Positions 48,338 to 61,251 are shown, counted from the stretch's first letter. The stretch is DNA of 64,000 nt from Cornus controversa (GCA_026545225.1 CM048845.1:78978533-79042532), one strand, 5' to 3'. Numbers and translations are program-made. The notes: a model not told the origin generated them from the sequence alone.

Positions 48338-49282
48338 AAAGTCACATCTTTAGCTAAATTCTTTGCCACCGTAATCAGCTCGGCAAAAGAATGTAACTTA
48401 AGGTTGACTAAGTGAATTTGATAATTCCATTGCATCCCCTGGACGCAAATCTTAGCCAACTCCTGTTCGTTTGTGTTCTCGTAACACTCCATTGCTTGAT
48501 TATGAAAACTACGGACATAATCGAAAAGAGCCTCATGCTGCCCCTGAACCTCCTTTATCAAAGACAGGGTAATGATCTTTTCCTCCGCTTGAAAGAACTT
48601 GGCATGAAAATGTGGCACTAGTTGACTCCACGTGGTAATAGAGCCGGGCTCTAAATTAACATACCACTTGTAAGCTCTGTTCGTCAAAGTTTTGGAAAAC
48701 TCTCGAAGCCGAAGAGCATGGTCATACGCGTACCTCCCTAGGGACTCAATAAATCTTACCATGTGCTCACGCGGATTGCCTTTTCTTTTATCAAATTTTA
48801 CAAACTTCGATTGAAGATATCCCTTGGGATAGGGCATGGCAGCTATGGCTCTAGAATACGGTGGCTCAACCTCTACGTCCAACGCTTGATTACCTCATTC
48901 ATCATTTAAAAGAGCTTGAACCTTCACCACCGTAGGCCCTATCGAGGGGGTAAGTCGCTCTCTGGGTTTGTTCATCCGGATGACCCATATCGAGGGGAGT
49001 AGAGAACAATGCTCGTTGCGCTGGGAGACGTCGTGGAGCCGGGGCTCTTCGAGGACCTCGAAGGGATAATTCACGCTCTACGAACCTGGAACGCCTTGGG
49101 GAGTCTATATAAGTAACCGATTGCACAATGCTTTGTCTATTGGAGGCTATATTATGTAGCGCTATCATAATCTGTGCTTGGTTTTGCTCAAGCTGGTCCA
49201 TGCGATAAGATAGCTCGGTATTTCCTCCATGGGAGGTCCTTGATGTGGATTTAGCCCAACGATCTTGTTCGGTGTGGGACAT
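48338..49282 (-). pseudogene. Ty3/gypsy gag fragment
   Basis: On the minus strand an N-terminal part (49282 to about 48900; MSHTEQDRW start) is followed, after a stop and a frameshift near 48890-48901, by a retrotransposon gag core (HALRLREFSKTLTNRAYKWY, then TTWSQLVPHFHAKFF). The sequence is cut at 48338, fused to Helitron-like DNA. There is no zinc knuckle, protease or RT. The gag style is that of plant Tat-like gypsy elements; the lineage is a guess. Confidence 0.8.
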
Positions 49283-49382
49283 TGCTCGCGCTTTGCTCTT
49301 AAGGAACTTACCGGTCGATTGGTTGGGTTCGACTCGCTCACTGGCTCCGCAGACTCATAGTGGCAAAGATCACTTCCCCAGT

Positions 49383-49399
49383 GAAGTCGCCAAAATATT
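49383..49399 (-). promoter_or_regulatory. Likely primer binding site of the gypsy fragment
   Basis: On the minus strand TGGCGACTTCACTGGGG follows the LTR end CCTACTACA after a few bases. Similar TGGCGACTCCACTGGGG sites prime other plant gypsy elements. Confidence 0.5.
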
Positions 49400-50700
49400 T
49401 GTAGTAGGTCCTAAAAAACTGAAATTAAACTTTCTACGATGATGGTCGCCAAAGAGTGTAGATCCCGGTGGGAGTCCAAGTTGTCACAGAGGGGTCCACT
49501 ATTCTATGTGAATTTTTAAAACAGGGAAGAAGAAGGGGGGAATTTGATGGGTTTCTTTTATATCTAGGAAGGACAGTATCTTCAAAAAGGTTATGTTTGT
49601 CATTTTTTTTTGTATATTTATTCTCTCATTTTCTTTCTCTATTTATAGGAAAAAGTATTTCTCCTATTAACGGTCAAGGTTTTGATTTAGTAAATATCTA
49701 CAAAATAAGGGCTAAGATTATACAGTCAAAAGGGGTTCACTCACCTCACCTGGTTCTCTTCTTTCCTTTGTGACAGGCCAATCAATGGTGCAGAGACCTC
49801 ATCCTAGCTAGAAATGAGGTCCACCATTGATTTAGAGTACCTTAGACCCCAGTCACCAAACCCTAACCCTTATTCCCTTAAGACAGTGATCCGAGCTCCT
49901 ACCCCTCATAAGATCTCGGAATGTCGTGAGGTTTATTCGTAGAGATGAACTACTCGCAATGTTTTATCCGTAGAGAGGAGTGTCTCCTTGCAGTGTGGAG
50001 GTTAATCCGTAGAGATGACCTCTGTGAGGTTTTATTTGTAGAGAGGAGTGTATCCTCGCTTTAGGGAAGTTGATCCGTAGAGAGGACTTCCCATGATGTT
50101 TGATCCGTAGAGAGTAACTCATCACCATCCAAGGCTTATCCAAAATAAAGGAAAAGACTTGTTTGAGGTTTATCCATAGGAAGGAATTTCTCGCAAGGTT
50201 TTATCCATAGAGAGGACCTTCACGACGTCTTACCCGTAGGAAGGAGCTCGTCGCACAACGAGGTTCATCTGTAGGGAGGAATTCCTTGCGAGAAGAGGTG
50301 ATTGTACCCTAATGCACGCCATATAGGATGAGGACCTCAATTTAAATCCTCTATCCTCGAAGGAGTCTCCGAGCCTTCCCTGGTATTAAGCATGTCATTT
50401 ACCAAGGCGAGGTGGCTCGAGATTCCCCTCTTGATGTGGGTCCCCATTGCTGAGATGGCTCGATTTGGTGGAAAAGTCAAAGTAAACTTATTGCCATGTG
50501 GACATACGTGGCAAGCTTTTGATGACTTATACCAACACTGTCAAAGCAAACAGAGACTTTAAAAAGTCCTTTAACGCCACATGCCATCACTATAACTTTG
50601 CATTCAAAGATTTAAAGTCAGTCTATTTCAGTTACTATGAAGTATTAGACCCATCACTTATCAAACTTGAATCATATACACCATTATAACACTAACCGAG
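49400..50700 (-). mobile_element. LTR of the gypsy fragment (outer border uncertain)
   Basis: Sequence upstream of the gag on the minus strand, from the inverted end TGTAGTAGGTCC at 49400, looks like one LTR with internal short repeats. I could not find the outer end; it may extend to about 51000. The open frame at 49468-49773 is not a recognisable protein. Confidence 0.45.
49926..50290. repeat. Degenerate short tandem repeats (ATCCGTAGAGAGGA)
   Basis: About ten imperfect copies of a TTTATCCGTAGAGAGGAG-like word recur every 30 to 45 bases, separated by variable sequence. They lie in the gypsy LTR. Confidence 0.75.
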
Positions 50701-51489
50701 AACAACTTTTCTTGCTCACCATTAAGCTTTCTCTTGAGATGTATATAGCCTTTGGTCAAGCCATGCATCGTTCTAATTCAATTGCTAATCGATTTATAGG
50801 AAGTCTTCTCATTCTTTCTTTATTTCAGTTGTTATGATCACTATTAGTTCACTACTATCAAGCAGTGATCTCGGCGTCGCCCTGCCACTGGCAGCATTTT
50901 ACCGCTGCCCATGATTTGGGCCTTTGGGTACGCCTTTAATTTTTTCTCCCTATAAAACTAGGTTTCCAAAGCTTCCATGAATGAAAGTTCAAAACGGGCC
51001 TTCTCCTTTTGATAATAAAACTCTACAAAATTATATGACTTTTCATATTTATATTTCATATGAACTTTCGTTTAATTCATTACATGCAATTTTTTTTTTT
51101 TTCTGATAATGTAAGTCAGTATTATAAAAGGGGAAAAACATCCCAAGGAGGAACAAGGGAAGTTGTTTAAGCAACAACATAGAATCAACAATTACAAGAG
51201 AAATGGAATAAGCTAAGCATATGCAACAAAGAACAACATTAGGATTAAAGCTTTCATCAACTAAATGACAGTAGAAGAGCAAGGTATATGAAGTAGCATC
51301 ATAGCATCATCAGCATAGGTAGGGGAGTGATTAGTGAGAAGAGGAACCTAGTTCCCATGGATATGATCTGGAGGATTCTCAAGCTAAAAACAAAGCTAAT
51401 AAAAGCTCTAATATTTCCTTTTATGTTTGCTTTCAAGAAAAGCCAAACATAACTAAATATAGCAATGCAGTAGTCCATGATATTCACAA
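50701..51489. other. Unassigned stretch
   Basis: A roughly balanced-composition piece at 50850-51040 may be more LTR. 51060-51490 is next to the ankyrin pseudogene's 3' end and may be its old 3' UTR. Nothing else is seen. Confidence 0.3.
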
Positions 51490-52601
51490 ACCAGCCAATT
51501 AGCGTCTCATCTTAAGGTGGCGAGAGGGATTAAACCTGCAGAGCGGAACCCTTGTTCTAAAGAGTGCGTGTTCCCCATTGAGAACCAAAACAATGGACCC
51601 AAACAAGAAATATCCTAGACACGCGACCAGGAAAGAAAATCAAGATGGTGCTATCGATTCCATTGTCATCACATAAGCAGTGGCCAGGAAAAATAAGCGA
51701 ACATGCCAATATTCTGCTACAATATGTCCTTAGGAGGACAAGCTAAATCACTCCCATTGCTGTAGCAAATGCAGCTGGTTCAAAAGATTTATGACATTGA
51801 ATGCAGGTCCAGACATAACTATTGTCCCAGTTAGTTACCAAAAAAAAACTATTGTCTCAGTTGCACGGTCAAATCCACCAGGAGGGTTTAGCACAAATTG
51901 ATATGTAGCTGTTGCAATAAGCACAGCTACAACCAGTAGACCGTTGAGCTTCCCACTTGACAAACGTCCTTTATGTATTTTATCAGCAGGAAGCCAGAAC
52001 AGTTTGTCAAACAGCTTTACAGAAATAATAATAATATTTTCTGACACGAATTTATAAAGCCATCCCAAAAGGACTTGAAAAGCTTCAAAGCTCCATTTCT
52101 GATGGCAACATGCACAGCAATCTCTGTTGGAATTTAATCCATACTCAACTTGTAGAAATCAAGAATACTGCAATTAATTAAAGAGGAGATTTTAATTGAC
52201 ATACCTGAATGAAGATTAAGCTGTAAAATACCTTTGTGTTCCTGCAAGAAATCCTTAGAGAGCTCTACCCCCTTTCTGAGAGTTGTTCTTCGATAGGGCT
52301 GAATAAGGGTTGTGAAACCCTTATTTATAACAACAACAGGGGGGGACGGCTTCTCTACAAATAAAATACCTAAGTCTCCCTTCCTATCATGGAGACCTAG
52401 AAATCAACGGTTAGGATTAAATCCTATCAAATAAAGTTGGAAAACCACAATCCAACGGTGTAAATATTATACTGCCAATTAGACCACAATTGACAAGTAT
52501 AACCCCAACCCATCAAGTAACAATAATTACATTGCAATCCAATTTTAGAAATAATGCATAGAACCACAAAAAATATTTTATTTATTTAAAATATTCCAAC
52601 A

Positions 52602-52613
52602 ATCTCCCACTTG
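52602..52613 (-). promoter_or_regulatory. Polypurine tract of the young Copia element
   Basis: CAAGTGGGAGAT on the minus strand directly precedes the downstream LTR, a form common in plant Copia elements. Confidence 0.85.
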
Positions 52614-53399
52614 GTTCATGCACTTTAAGTATTATAAAACGACACTATGGATTGCAACACTTTAGAAAAGTCGAGTGGCCACTCATTTTATTTTAGAAAA
52701 ATACAATTATCGAAACAGATGGGTTGAAACTTTAAAACACTCTCTTCCATAGACTTCCTCAATAGTGGATCATGGATGCGTAGACAAGTAATATATTAGT
52801 CTAAACAGTTCCATAGTCTCAAAACTAATTCCATCTAGGATTTGAGCAAATATAGTGGTTTTTACTGCATTTCATGAGATGTGCAAACTGCATGTGGTCT
52901 AAACGCATACCTCACTATCCGTCCTGCTTCATACCATCACGGTATGTCACCTGAACATATTACAGCAAACCGCCAACCTTCTGTCCAGTGTGAGGGTTTA
53001 CCGATATGGAGCCAATCCCATATCTAGCCCAAGCTATCCTCATGGAATGTGAAACACTCCCACAGGCATTTTAATAATTATGTTTGGATTTACCAATGTG
53101 GCGCCAATCCCACATCTAATCCAAACACCCTCATGAGTGTAACATCACTCCCAGGCAAACATAATAGCACGTGCATAAACTATATATAAATGAAGATAAT
53201 AATAATGATGCATCATAACTTCATTTTGCATGCAAATAACTGTCACCAAAAGGCATAAATAAACTGAAGGAAAATAACTATCACCATAAAGTGTAAATAA
53301 GTTGAATGCTAACTGCAATGTAACATGATATAAAACAAATATCAGACGTCATAACACAATAACTCACGAACACCTATCCGGATCACGTGTTCCTTAAAC

Positions 53400-54640
53400 A
53401 ATTTGCAGCTAAATACCTTTAATGAGAGAATCTGTAATCATCTTTTCTGTTACTATATGGGGAACCTCAATCACACTTTCCCTAACCTTTTCACACACGA
53501 TAAGATATTTTATATCAATGTGCCTATTACGCTTAGAGTTTTTTTTTTCCCATGAAACATCTCCTTGAGTTAGCATAAAAAAATAAATCCAGAAGTGTAT
53601 TTTCTACTACTCGAGTAACCTGCAAAGTCATCATCAGAATAACCAACTACCTCAAAGCAATCTGATTTCCTGTAGATCAACATGAACTCTTTAGTTCTTT
53701 GGAGATACCTCAAAACTTTCTTCACTACCTTCGAATAAATAATGTGCAGATTTTGCTAAAATTAACTTCACTTCTCACAAAATCATTATCGAGACATTTT
53801 TATTCTGACAACATATTTCCTTTAACACCTTGAACTGCACTTGGTACACAATATCTTCATCTCAAAAGTTTTCAATATTTTGTCAATACATGCCTTTTGA
53901 GAAAGTCCAAATTTTTCTGTAGTGCATGTATTTCATGAATGTCATAACTAACTAACAAAATATCATCAACATATAAGACAAAGATAACAAATCAACTCCC
54001 ACTGAACTTAAGATATATGCATTAGATCACGATACTCTTCAGGTTGAAACATGTAAATCACTTCCTTAATGTCTCAATTGAGGAACATTGTCTAGACATC
54101 TATCTAATACAACTCATGATCATTAAGTATATAAAAAAAAAAAAAAAAAAACTACAAAGTTTTAGACTCCCACTGAATTCACACATCCTCAATAAAATTT
54201 TTTTTTTTTTTCATTGACATGTTTCAACAATTTTCATAGGTTTAGAGGGATAATAAAATCATAACCAAAATATCTCTCCAGATACTCATTGAAAAGACAA
54301 GTGATGGTGCGAGAGGATCAAATTTCTTAATATCTAGATTGTATAATTTTAATCTTTCTGTCTAACAGCCCTTCATCTTTGAACAAAAATATTTTAAACA
54401 CATCAAGTGTTTCAGACTTCTGGTGGATTATGTACAAATAAGCATACCTTAAAAGATCATCAATGAAGGTAATGAAATACCTCTGCCCTCCTCAAGAAGG
54501 AGTAGGAAATGGACCCCAAATGTCAGTGTGAATGAGGTCCAAAAAATCAGATGACTGACTAGCCTCAAAATTGTGTTTCTTCTGCATCTTTCCCTTGACA
54601 CAATCAATTATAAATCATAATCAGAAAAATTAGTAGTCCA
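53400..54640 (-). pseudogene. Broken Copia integrase and RNase H remains
   Basis: On the minus strand an integrase start (DLIHTDIWGPFPTPS, then a stop, then GGQRYFITFIDD) lies near 54540-54460. RNase H pieces (VLRYLQRTKEFMLIYRKSD and GYSDDDFAG) lie near 53730-53610, with the end (NRHIDIKYLIVCEKVRESVI) near 53540-53460. Between integrase and RNase H only about 0.7 kb remains, so most of the RT is deleted. Many stops and frameshifts are present. Confidence 0.8.
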
Positions 54641-54979
54641 ATAATCTCATCCTTAACCAAGCGTTCATGTCTCTTTCAAGAGATATACCCCGATCTCATA
54701 TTCTAAAGCATAGATGAATTCTCTCCAACGAAAGCACGATTTTATCATCGAGTCCATAGATAAACAAGAGGCATGTATGATCAATCCTCAAATATATTCA
54801 GGCACGTTTACTTAATTGGGCTCAAAAATTACCACAATAATTTTCATACATGCTTTGTTTTCCTTCAACTAAATCTTAAAATTGTGACAGTCTTTCTTTT
54901 GATGTCCTTTCATTTCTTACCCTTATTTCTTCTAAAAAAAATTTCTTACTGCTATCATTTACAACAAGATGTCTGACTC

Positions 54980-55620
54980 AATTTTAATTCCCTTGAGTCA
55001 CTCTTCCTCAATCACACAAAGTGCTAATAGCTGGTTAATATTTTATTTTGTCTCATGTGAATTATAATTCACCTTGAATTTTTCAAAAAGACCTAAACAG
55101 AGAATTAATATATCACTATGTGGACTAATAACTCATCATCAAATGTGATTCTCTGCTCCCTTAAAGCATTAACCAGTTTGCACATCGTATAAATGTGCTC
55201 TTTCACTGAACCATTGCCATCATATCTGGCTGACACAAGTTGTGCCAGATAATAATACTGTAACTGCTTCTTGGTGCCATGAACTACTTCCTGATCAGAT
55301 CAAGAAGTTTCTTAGCAGTATTAAATACTAGAATACCACCCCACAAGTCACATCAATAGAAGCACAAATCAACCTTATGGCAATTAAATTACCTTTAGTC
55401 CACTTAAAATATAACAACTTTACTACCTCAGAAGATTCTGCAACCAGCATAGAGGGTTTCTCCTTAAAAGGTACAGACTCGTAGTCTAATAAACCCAATA
55501 TAATATCAAAACATGTTCCTAGGTAAGTATAATTTGAACCATCCAGTGGTTCAATTCCTGTAAGGTATATCTGAATTGCGGAAGCGTTAATAACCTCAAA
55601 ACATGTTATATTAAATAACA
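54980..55620 (-). pseudogene. Broken Copia gag remains
   Basis: The minus strand reads EPLDGSNYTYLGTCFDIILG and, in another frame, YYYLAQLVSARYDGNGSVKE, both typical of UBN2-type Copia gag. Frameshifts and stops interrupt it. Confidence 0.75.
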
Positions 55621-56828
55621 CCACATAATCAACATATAAAATAATATGTCACAGCTTTAGGGATTATCACTTTAATTCGAACTTGGAGTTTTAAGCCGAA
55701 TTTATCAGGGTGTTTTATTATGTGCAAAACCTTCCACCCTGCGGGAACAGGTAAGATGTCATTTAAAAATCACCTTTGGGCAGAATTTTAAATACATTTA
55801 CCCCCCAAATTTGCAATTAAATCGCACATAGACCTAGTTGATTATGCTTGAATTATTACTAAACACTTCCACTACCTTTGGGCAAGAGGGTTATTTAGTT
55901 CTAACTCAAACACTCTCAACTATTCTACTCACTTATCCTACATTAAGATATTGATCACCTTTGGGCAGAACTAATGTCCCAATATAGGTAAGTGCACTGT
56001 AAGATCTTAATAAGATCAATATTTGTCTGTAAAATTTTTTCAAAAATAATAACCTACATGAGTGAATGTCACCTTTGGGCAGACATCACTCATTTTGGAT
56101 ACTACCTTGAAACGGTCACTTTACCGGTCCTCCTAAACTCCAGAAAAAGACCTAAACTTTAAGATTTCATTTTATTTAGATTCAAAAACTTCTTTATAAT
56201 GCACATAAAAATAAACCCAAATATTATGAAACAATATTTGAACATGGATCAAAATAACTTAAATATAAATAAAAGAAATATATTTATAATAATCCATGCA
56301 CATAAAATCCACTGTTCATAACTTTTTCAAATTTGAATGTTTAATTTGAAAACTCCAATAAACAGCAAATGCTTAATTTGATCTTTATAAGATACGCATT
56401 AGTGGCCTCCAAGCCCAATTATAATGAATATAAAAATAAATAAATAACAATTTACTCAAGGTCAATTCATGTGTATGCACTGTATATTATCGTATATTTC
56501 TATTAGAACATTATATTCTAATAAATAATACAAAAGTATACATATGTCATATGCATGTATATAGATATCAGGAAACTTTAAATTTTGACACACATATATA
56601 TGCTGTTGTATACATAGTTGCTTGACACACACATATATGGTGGTTAACTATAATTGGGGTCCATTATATCAACAATGTATACAACAGGACCATAAAAAAC
56701 AATAGACCCAGATTACTTGGCTAGTTAAAAATAAATAAATTTCAAACAAGCCATTATCACATATAACCAAACAAAAGTGACATATATAACATATACACAT
56801 TCAGCCGGGATATAACAAAATCGTTTTA

Positions 56829-56874
<46 letters not shown>

Positions 56875-57346
56875 TACACACACACACGATTCCAATAATA
56901 AAATAAAAAACAAAGTTGCCATAGCTTTGTTTACCCATGTACACATGCTCCAGTCATGATTTTTCATATATATATATATATATATATAAAAGCCTGAATC
57001 ATTAATTACTCAATAGATCAACTTAAACATGTAATAAAAAATATATATATGCTTTAAACATGCCATATAACTATGCACAAATTTCGAGAATTCTATACAT
57101 GTGAAAAGGTGACCATGAAATCTGAGATTCCAAATTAACAAACTTTACATGTATATGTAAATGTGTGCCTTCGTACAACGCGATCACAGGAAAAATATAT
57201 ATACATCTATATATGAGTCTATTCATGCACGCAACTACAGATACAGACAGTTTACGCAAAAATTGGAAAGAAATCAATTTTTTTTTTTTTTTTTTTAGAT
57301 TCCTACTTCTTAATTTCTACAAGAAAAAACTTCACTTCTAACCATG
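55621..57346 (-). other. Long leader of the young Copia element with repeated motif
   Basis: About 1.7 kb lies between the primer site and gag. The word CACCTTTGGGCAGA or a close variant occurs four to five times (near 55768, 55872, 55948 and 56070). Long (TA)n runs are at about 56831-56866 and 56966-56989. No coding frame. Confidence 0.6.
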
Positions 57347-57358
57347 GCTCTGATACCA
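57347..57358 (-). promoter_or_regulatory. Primer binding site of the young Copia element
   Basis: The complement reads TGGTATCAGAGC, two bases from the LTR, matching initiator methionine tRNA. Confidence 0.9.
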
Positions 57359-58132
57359 ATTGTTGGAATTTAATCCATACTCAACTTGTAGAAATCAAGA
57401 ATACTGCAATTAATTAAAGAGGAGATTTTAATTGACATACCTGAATGAAGATTAAGCTGTAAAATACCTTTGTGTTCCTGCAAGAAATCCTTAGAGAGCT
57501 CTACCCCCTTTCTGAGAGTTGTTCTTCGATAGGGCTGAATAAGGGTTGTGAAACCCTTATTTATAACAACAACAGGGGGGACGGCTTCTCTACAAATAAA
57601 ATACCTAAGTCTCCCTTCCTATCATGGAGACCTAGAAATCAACGGTTAGGATTAAATCCTATCAAATAAAGTTGGAAAACCACAATCCAACGGTGTAAAT
57701 ATTATACTGCCAATTAGACCACAATTGACAAGTATAACCCCAACCCATCAAGTAACAATAATTACATTGCAATCCAATTTTAGAAATAATGCATAGAACC
57801 ACAAAAAATATTTTATTTATTTAAAATATTCCAACAATCTCTCCTCCAACTGTCAAATCCTTGATGGATGCTGGGCAAGCACATAGAAATTCAGCCAAAA
57901 GTCCGAATTCATTTCTTCCAGCTACGGAATGCAAAGGAGTAATCCTCTCCTTCCCCTGGACACGGATGAGCTTGGTGTCAATATTTATGAGCCTTGTCAC
58001 AGTCTCAGTATCCCATTTCGCAGTGCTAAATGCAAAGGGCTTAAGCCATCTGGGTTTAACTTCCTACCAAATGATGGCTTTAAGCTAATCATTTCAACAG
58101 CAAAATCAGCACGCCCAGCACATGCCGCTATA

Positions 58133-60180
58133 TGTTATGAATACTAAAACCTTCAACTTCTACGTACACATATAAAGTAAATAATATAATATTTATTATG
58201 AATGCTTGTCTTGTACCAGTATGAAGAACCATCCATGTGATACACATGGACCCTATTTTAATTCAATCCGCAATGTTAAGATTCCAATTCCATTTTGCTG
58301 TCCTGTTCAATTAACACTCAGGAGTTGAGCAATGTTCAGACTACAAGGTAAAATGTGAAGTGCCTCCAGAATAATATAAGTGCTGCACAATTGATACATA
58401 TTGATAAAGTCCCATATTTTTTTTTTTCTACTGTCATGACAAAGAACTCCAACAATGTTTTTGAAAAGACTTGGACCTTTTATTTTAAAAGAAGAAGAGA
58501 TACCACTAAATCACATTGTTACAATCGTTGGTTGTTCGATACTCATATTTGTCATACTTTATCATATAGAATATCTCCAACATCAACTAATAAAATTCTA
58601 CCTCTATTATATGATTATCCTCATCATATGAACGTTTATGCTCATAATAAAACTAAAATGGCAAAAATAGTCAATTAGATGCTCTCTAGACTATCATGCG
58701 TCTTCTGCACTTGTGTTTATCAAAGAAATTATATATCTGTCAAATCTTAAAATCCAACAGATTTTGAGGAGAAGAATTCAATTTTTTGTTTATGAAAAAG
58801 GCAGCCAATAATTTGAAGATTACAACTATTTATAACCACTCTTAACTCTATAAAACCATAAAACTTAGACGAAATGACCTCTAAAAATTACCACAAAAAA
58901 ATGCAAATAAGTCTGAAATTGCAAATTGAACCACAAAAATTCAAAGCAAATTGAACACGACTCCATGTATTAAAAAATTGCTAAAATGACTAAAATCTAC
59001 TAGATACTCTATATATCGAAATGCATGACATAATTTTCGGCTCGAAATGGGTCCAAACTCGTAAACAAGATTGCTCTACTTTAAAGCTCGTGTTAAGCTC
59101 TCCATGTCTATGTTTTCGTGCATTTTTGTTAGATTAAAAGTAATGGTTGTTTGAAGTTAGGAATACAATAAAATCAGTAAACAAAATCGAACCGTACACA
59201 GTTTGGTCCGGTTCTTTCATGAAACGGGTCATTATCGGTGTCAAAAATTAAAAATCAATGGTTCGGTTCTGGATTAGAGGTCCAAACAGACTGAATATAT
59301 ATATATTTCAATCTTGGTTTTTCATTTGATTGGTATGCATATATACATACATTAATAACACATAGATATACTATATATTAGAAAGTTTAAAACTGTAGAA
59401 CTGAATAAAACCGAACCGATGATGAACAATTCGATTTGGTTCTCTTATTTTTGGAATAGTTGAGATCAATTAATTGCACCTGATTTATCCCAGGAACAAA
59501 CCGAGCAATGTTCCTAGTGTTTTTTACTGTGAAGCCACCTATTCTATATTGTTTACCTTATGTTTGCAATAGTGTATCATGTTTGGATGGAACCTTTAAC
59601 CACTCCCACCTCGTTTCTAACTATGAATGAAGATGGTCTTCAAATTATTCATAAAACCCTCAAATTCTCATGCTTTTATTCACTAATTCCTCGTTGAAAC
59701 TTACAATCAACGAAAAAAATAGATATGTGCCACATGTGATAAAGAATGAAAATTAAGATTGTTCTATTAATTTTAAATTTGTATTTAAATAAGTTCAATT
59801 GCGACAGCAAATGTAGGATACGATGATATGTGATTGGCAGGGCAAGATAAATCAATTTGAATTAATATAATTTAGATTGTTATGTTGTATGGAGGTTTGA
59901 CTGTTTCATTTTTTTTCAATTCTACAATGAAAGAGATACTTCTTTTCTTCATGGGAAGAATTAATTTAAAACAGCTATCTCCATTATCTTGAAGCACATT
60001 AAAATCAATTCTATCATCATCATCATCATTCTAGAAAGATAAATAGCACAGAACTTTCACACTTCTGTGTGCAAGTACTTACCTACCAAAAAGAAAGAGG
60101 ACACTTGATATCAGTAAAAAGACACTCCATAACTTGAGTCAACAAATGTTAAAGAACAAGAGAACATAAGCAGAACACAG
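58133..60180. other. Stretch between pseudogene body and its old upstream region
   Basis: Short frames only. 59180-59460 contains ACCGAACCGA and TGGTTCGGTTC words typical of degraded repeats, but no borders were found. Confidence 0.35.
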
Positions 60181-60345
60181 AGGTTGTAACTTGTAAGTGA
60201 TTTCAAACCTTGGAGATTTGGTATATCCAGTCATTTATTAAAGACAAATCACTTGCAATAGACAAAGATCATGATGCATCAACAGAAGAGAGAAGCTCCA
60301 ACAGCTACAGCCATAAGCCAACTATGTGCATAGTCAATAAATGTA
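60181..60345 (-). repeat. Reversed copy of the ankyrin-gene upstream region
   Basis: The minus strand matches upstream DNA of genes A and B: TCTATTGCAAGTGATTTGTC (as at 8670-8695), CCTTTGATGCATCATGATC-like, and TTGGCTCATGGCTGTAGCTG (3238-3257). It marks the former 5' region of the split pseudogene, now about 2 kb away from its coding remains. Confidence 0.7.
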
Positions 60346-61251
60346 ATCCACTATGTGAAGCTCCCTTAATAAGCTAAATAAATGGACTTAGGTAGTCTAT
60401 GGAGTGTTGGAAGAGAGAGATTGCAAACGGACTTAAAACTTTTTGCATTTCCAGAAAGAACTACTCTTATATTTGAATATACATCATAAGACTTGTAGTA
60501 AATAAAAAAAATAAAAAAATAGAAGAAGTTTTGATAAAGATCAATTCAAAATTTCTATCCACCTACTGGTAGAGAAGGAATGCTAAAATCAGTAAACCAA
60601 CTGCCATTCCTAATAGATGCAGCAGCATGAAATTAATGGAAGGCCAGGCAAGACTGGGCAATCCTGTCACCAGCAATGGCTAACTGCAAAGTTACAGCCC
60701 CACAACAGTACTATACAGAGGTCTACGGCAGTGTGGCCTATACATGTTCTCTCAATAGCTATCAGAAGAAAATTCTCTCCTCAGATTTATTATTTGGAGG
60801 TGCAAGACAGATTAAATGCCATCAAGAACCACTCAGGTACATATCAACATGCATAGAGAGATGAAAAACATTACATATAAAAGTCTGTTAATATTCATCA
60901 CCAAGTGGTATCTCCATCTCTCAAAGAGAAGGTTGAGGATTTTAAGTCCCAGTTGGGACAAAGAAGGTGTGTATCTTACTAAGAAGCTTGGAAAATATGC
61001 TTTTATCTGTGCATGCTTCTGTTAATGATGAAATATGTGACTGTTAGATCTGCACTTGCGCTTCTTTTTCCCTACTAAAACACGAAATGACATACCAGTA
61101 TACATGTATTACAACATATCACTGAGAGTAAATAATAGATGAAGTACTGCAATGCAGAAGCATGTAAAGCCAAATGATGTCAAGTATTAAGCATTGAGAA
61201 ACAAAAGATCCCTGTTCAATGAGATATTAAACTTAATCTATTACAAATGTG
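60346..61251. other. Spacer, probable 3' flank of the SUVH-like gene
   Basis: No gene or repeat is recognised. The part nearest 61251 would hold the 3' UTR of the minus-strand SUVH-like gene. Confidence 0.35.

Larger units (their letters stand above)
52125..57836 (-). mobile_element. Young but coding-defective Copia retrotransposon
   Basis: LTRs at 52125-52601 and 57361-57836 appear identical except for one extra G in a G-run near 52336. They start TGTTGGAATTTAATCC and end ATTCCAACA. The flanks are ATCTC (52120-52124 and 57837-57841). The primer site (complement of TGGTATCAGAGC) at 57347-57358 and polypurine tract (52602-52613) show minus orientation. Between them are only broken remains of gag, integrase and RNase H. 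The LTRs show insertion was recent, so it moved as a defective copy. Confidence 0.92.
51490..58132 (-). pseudogene. BDA1-like ankyrin/PGG pseudogene split by a Copia element
   Basis: Right piece (58132-57837): repeats two to four, with [20 protein letters not shown], frameshifts after HLAL, and a break in the following repeat. Left piece (52124-51490): continues the same sentence (AVHVAIRNG), then VLLGWLYKF joined directly to SVKLFDKLFWL. The last ankyrin repeat, the intron and the start of exon 2 are therefore deleted. LLVVAVLIATATYQFVLNPP with GGF follows, then stops, and finally VPLCRFNPSRHLKMRR. The N-terminal repeat is missing. The pieces join perfectly if the Copia element and one copy of its ATCTC duplication are removed. 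Coding lesions are many, so decay probably began before the insertion. Confidence 0.88.

Noticed and set aside
49926..50290. CRISPR-like array
   Set aside because: The words are short, degenerate and unevenly spaced, the context is a plant retrotransposon LTR, and no cas genes exist.
57861..58147. Plus-strand frames over 57861-58147 as genes
   Set aside because: They are antisense shadows of the minus-strand ankyrin pseudogene, as are similar frames at 3537-3878 and 8923-9309.
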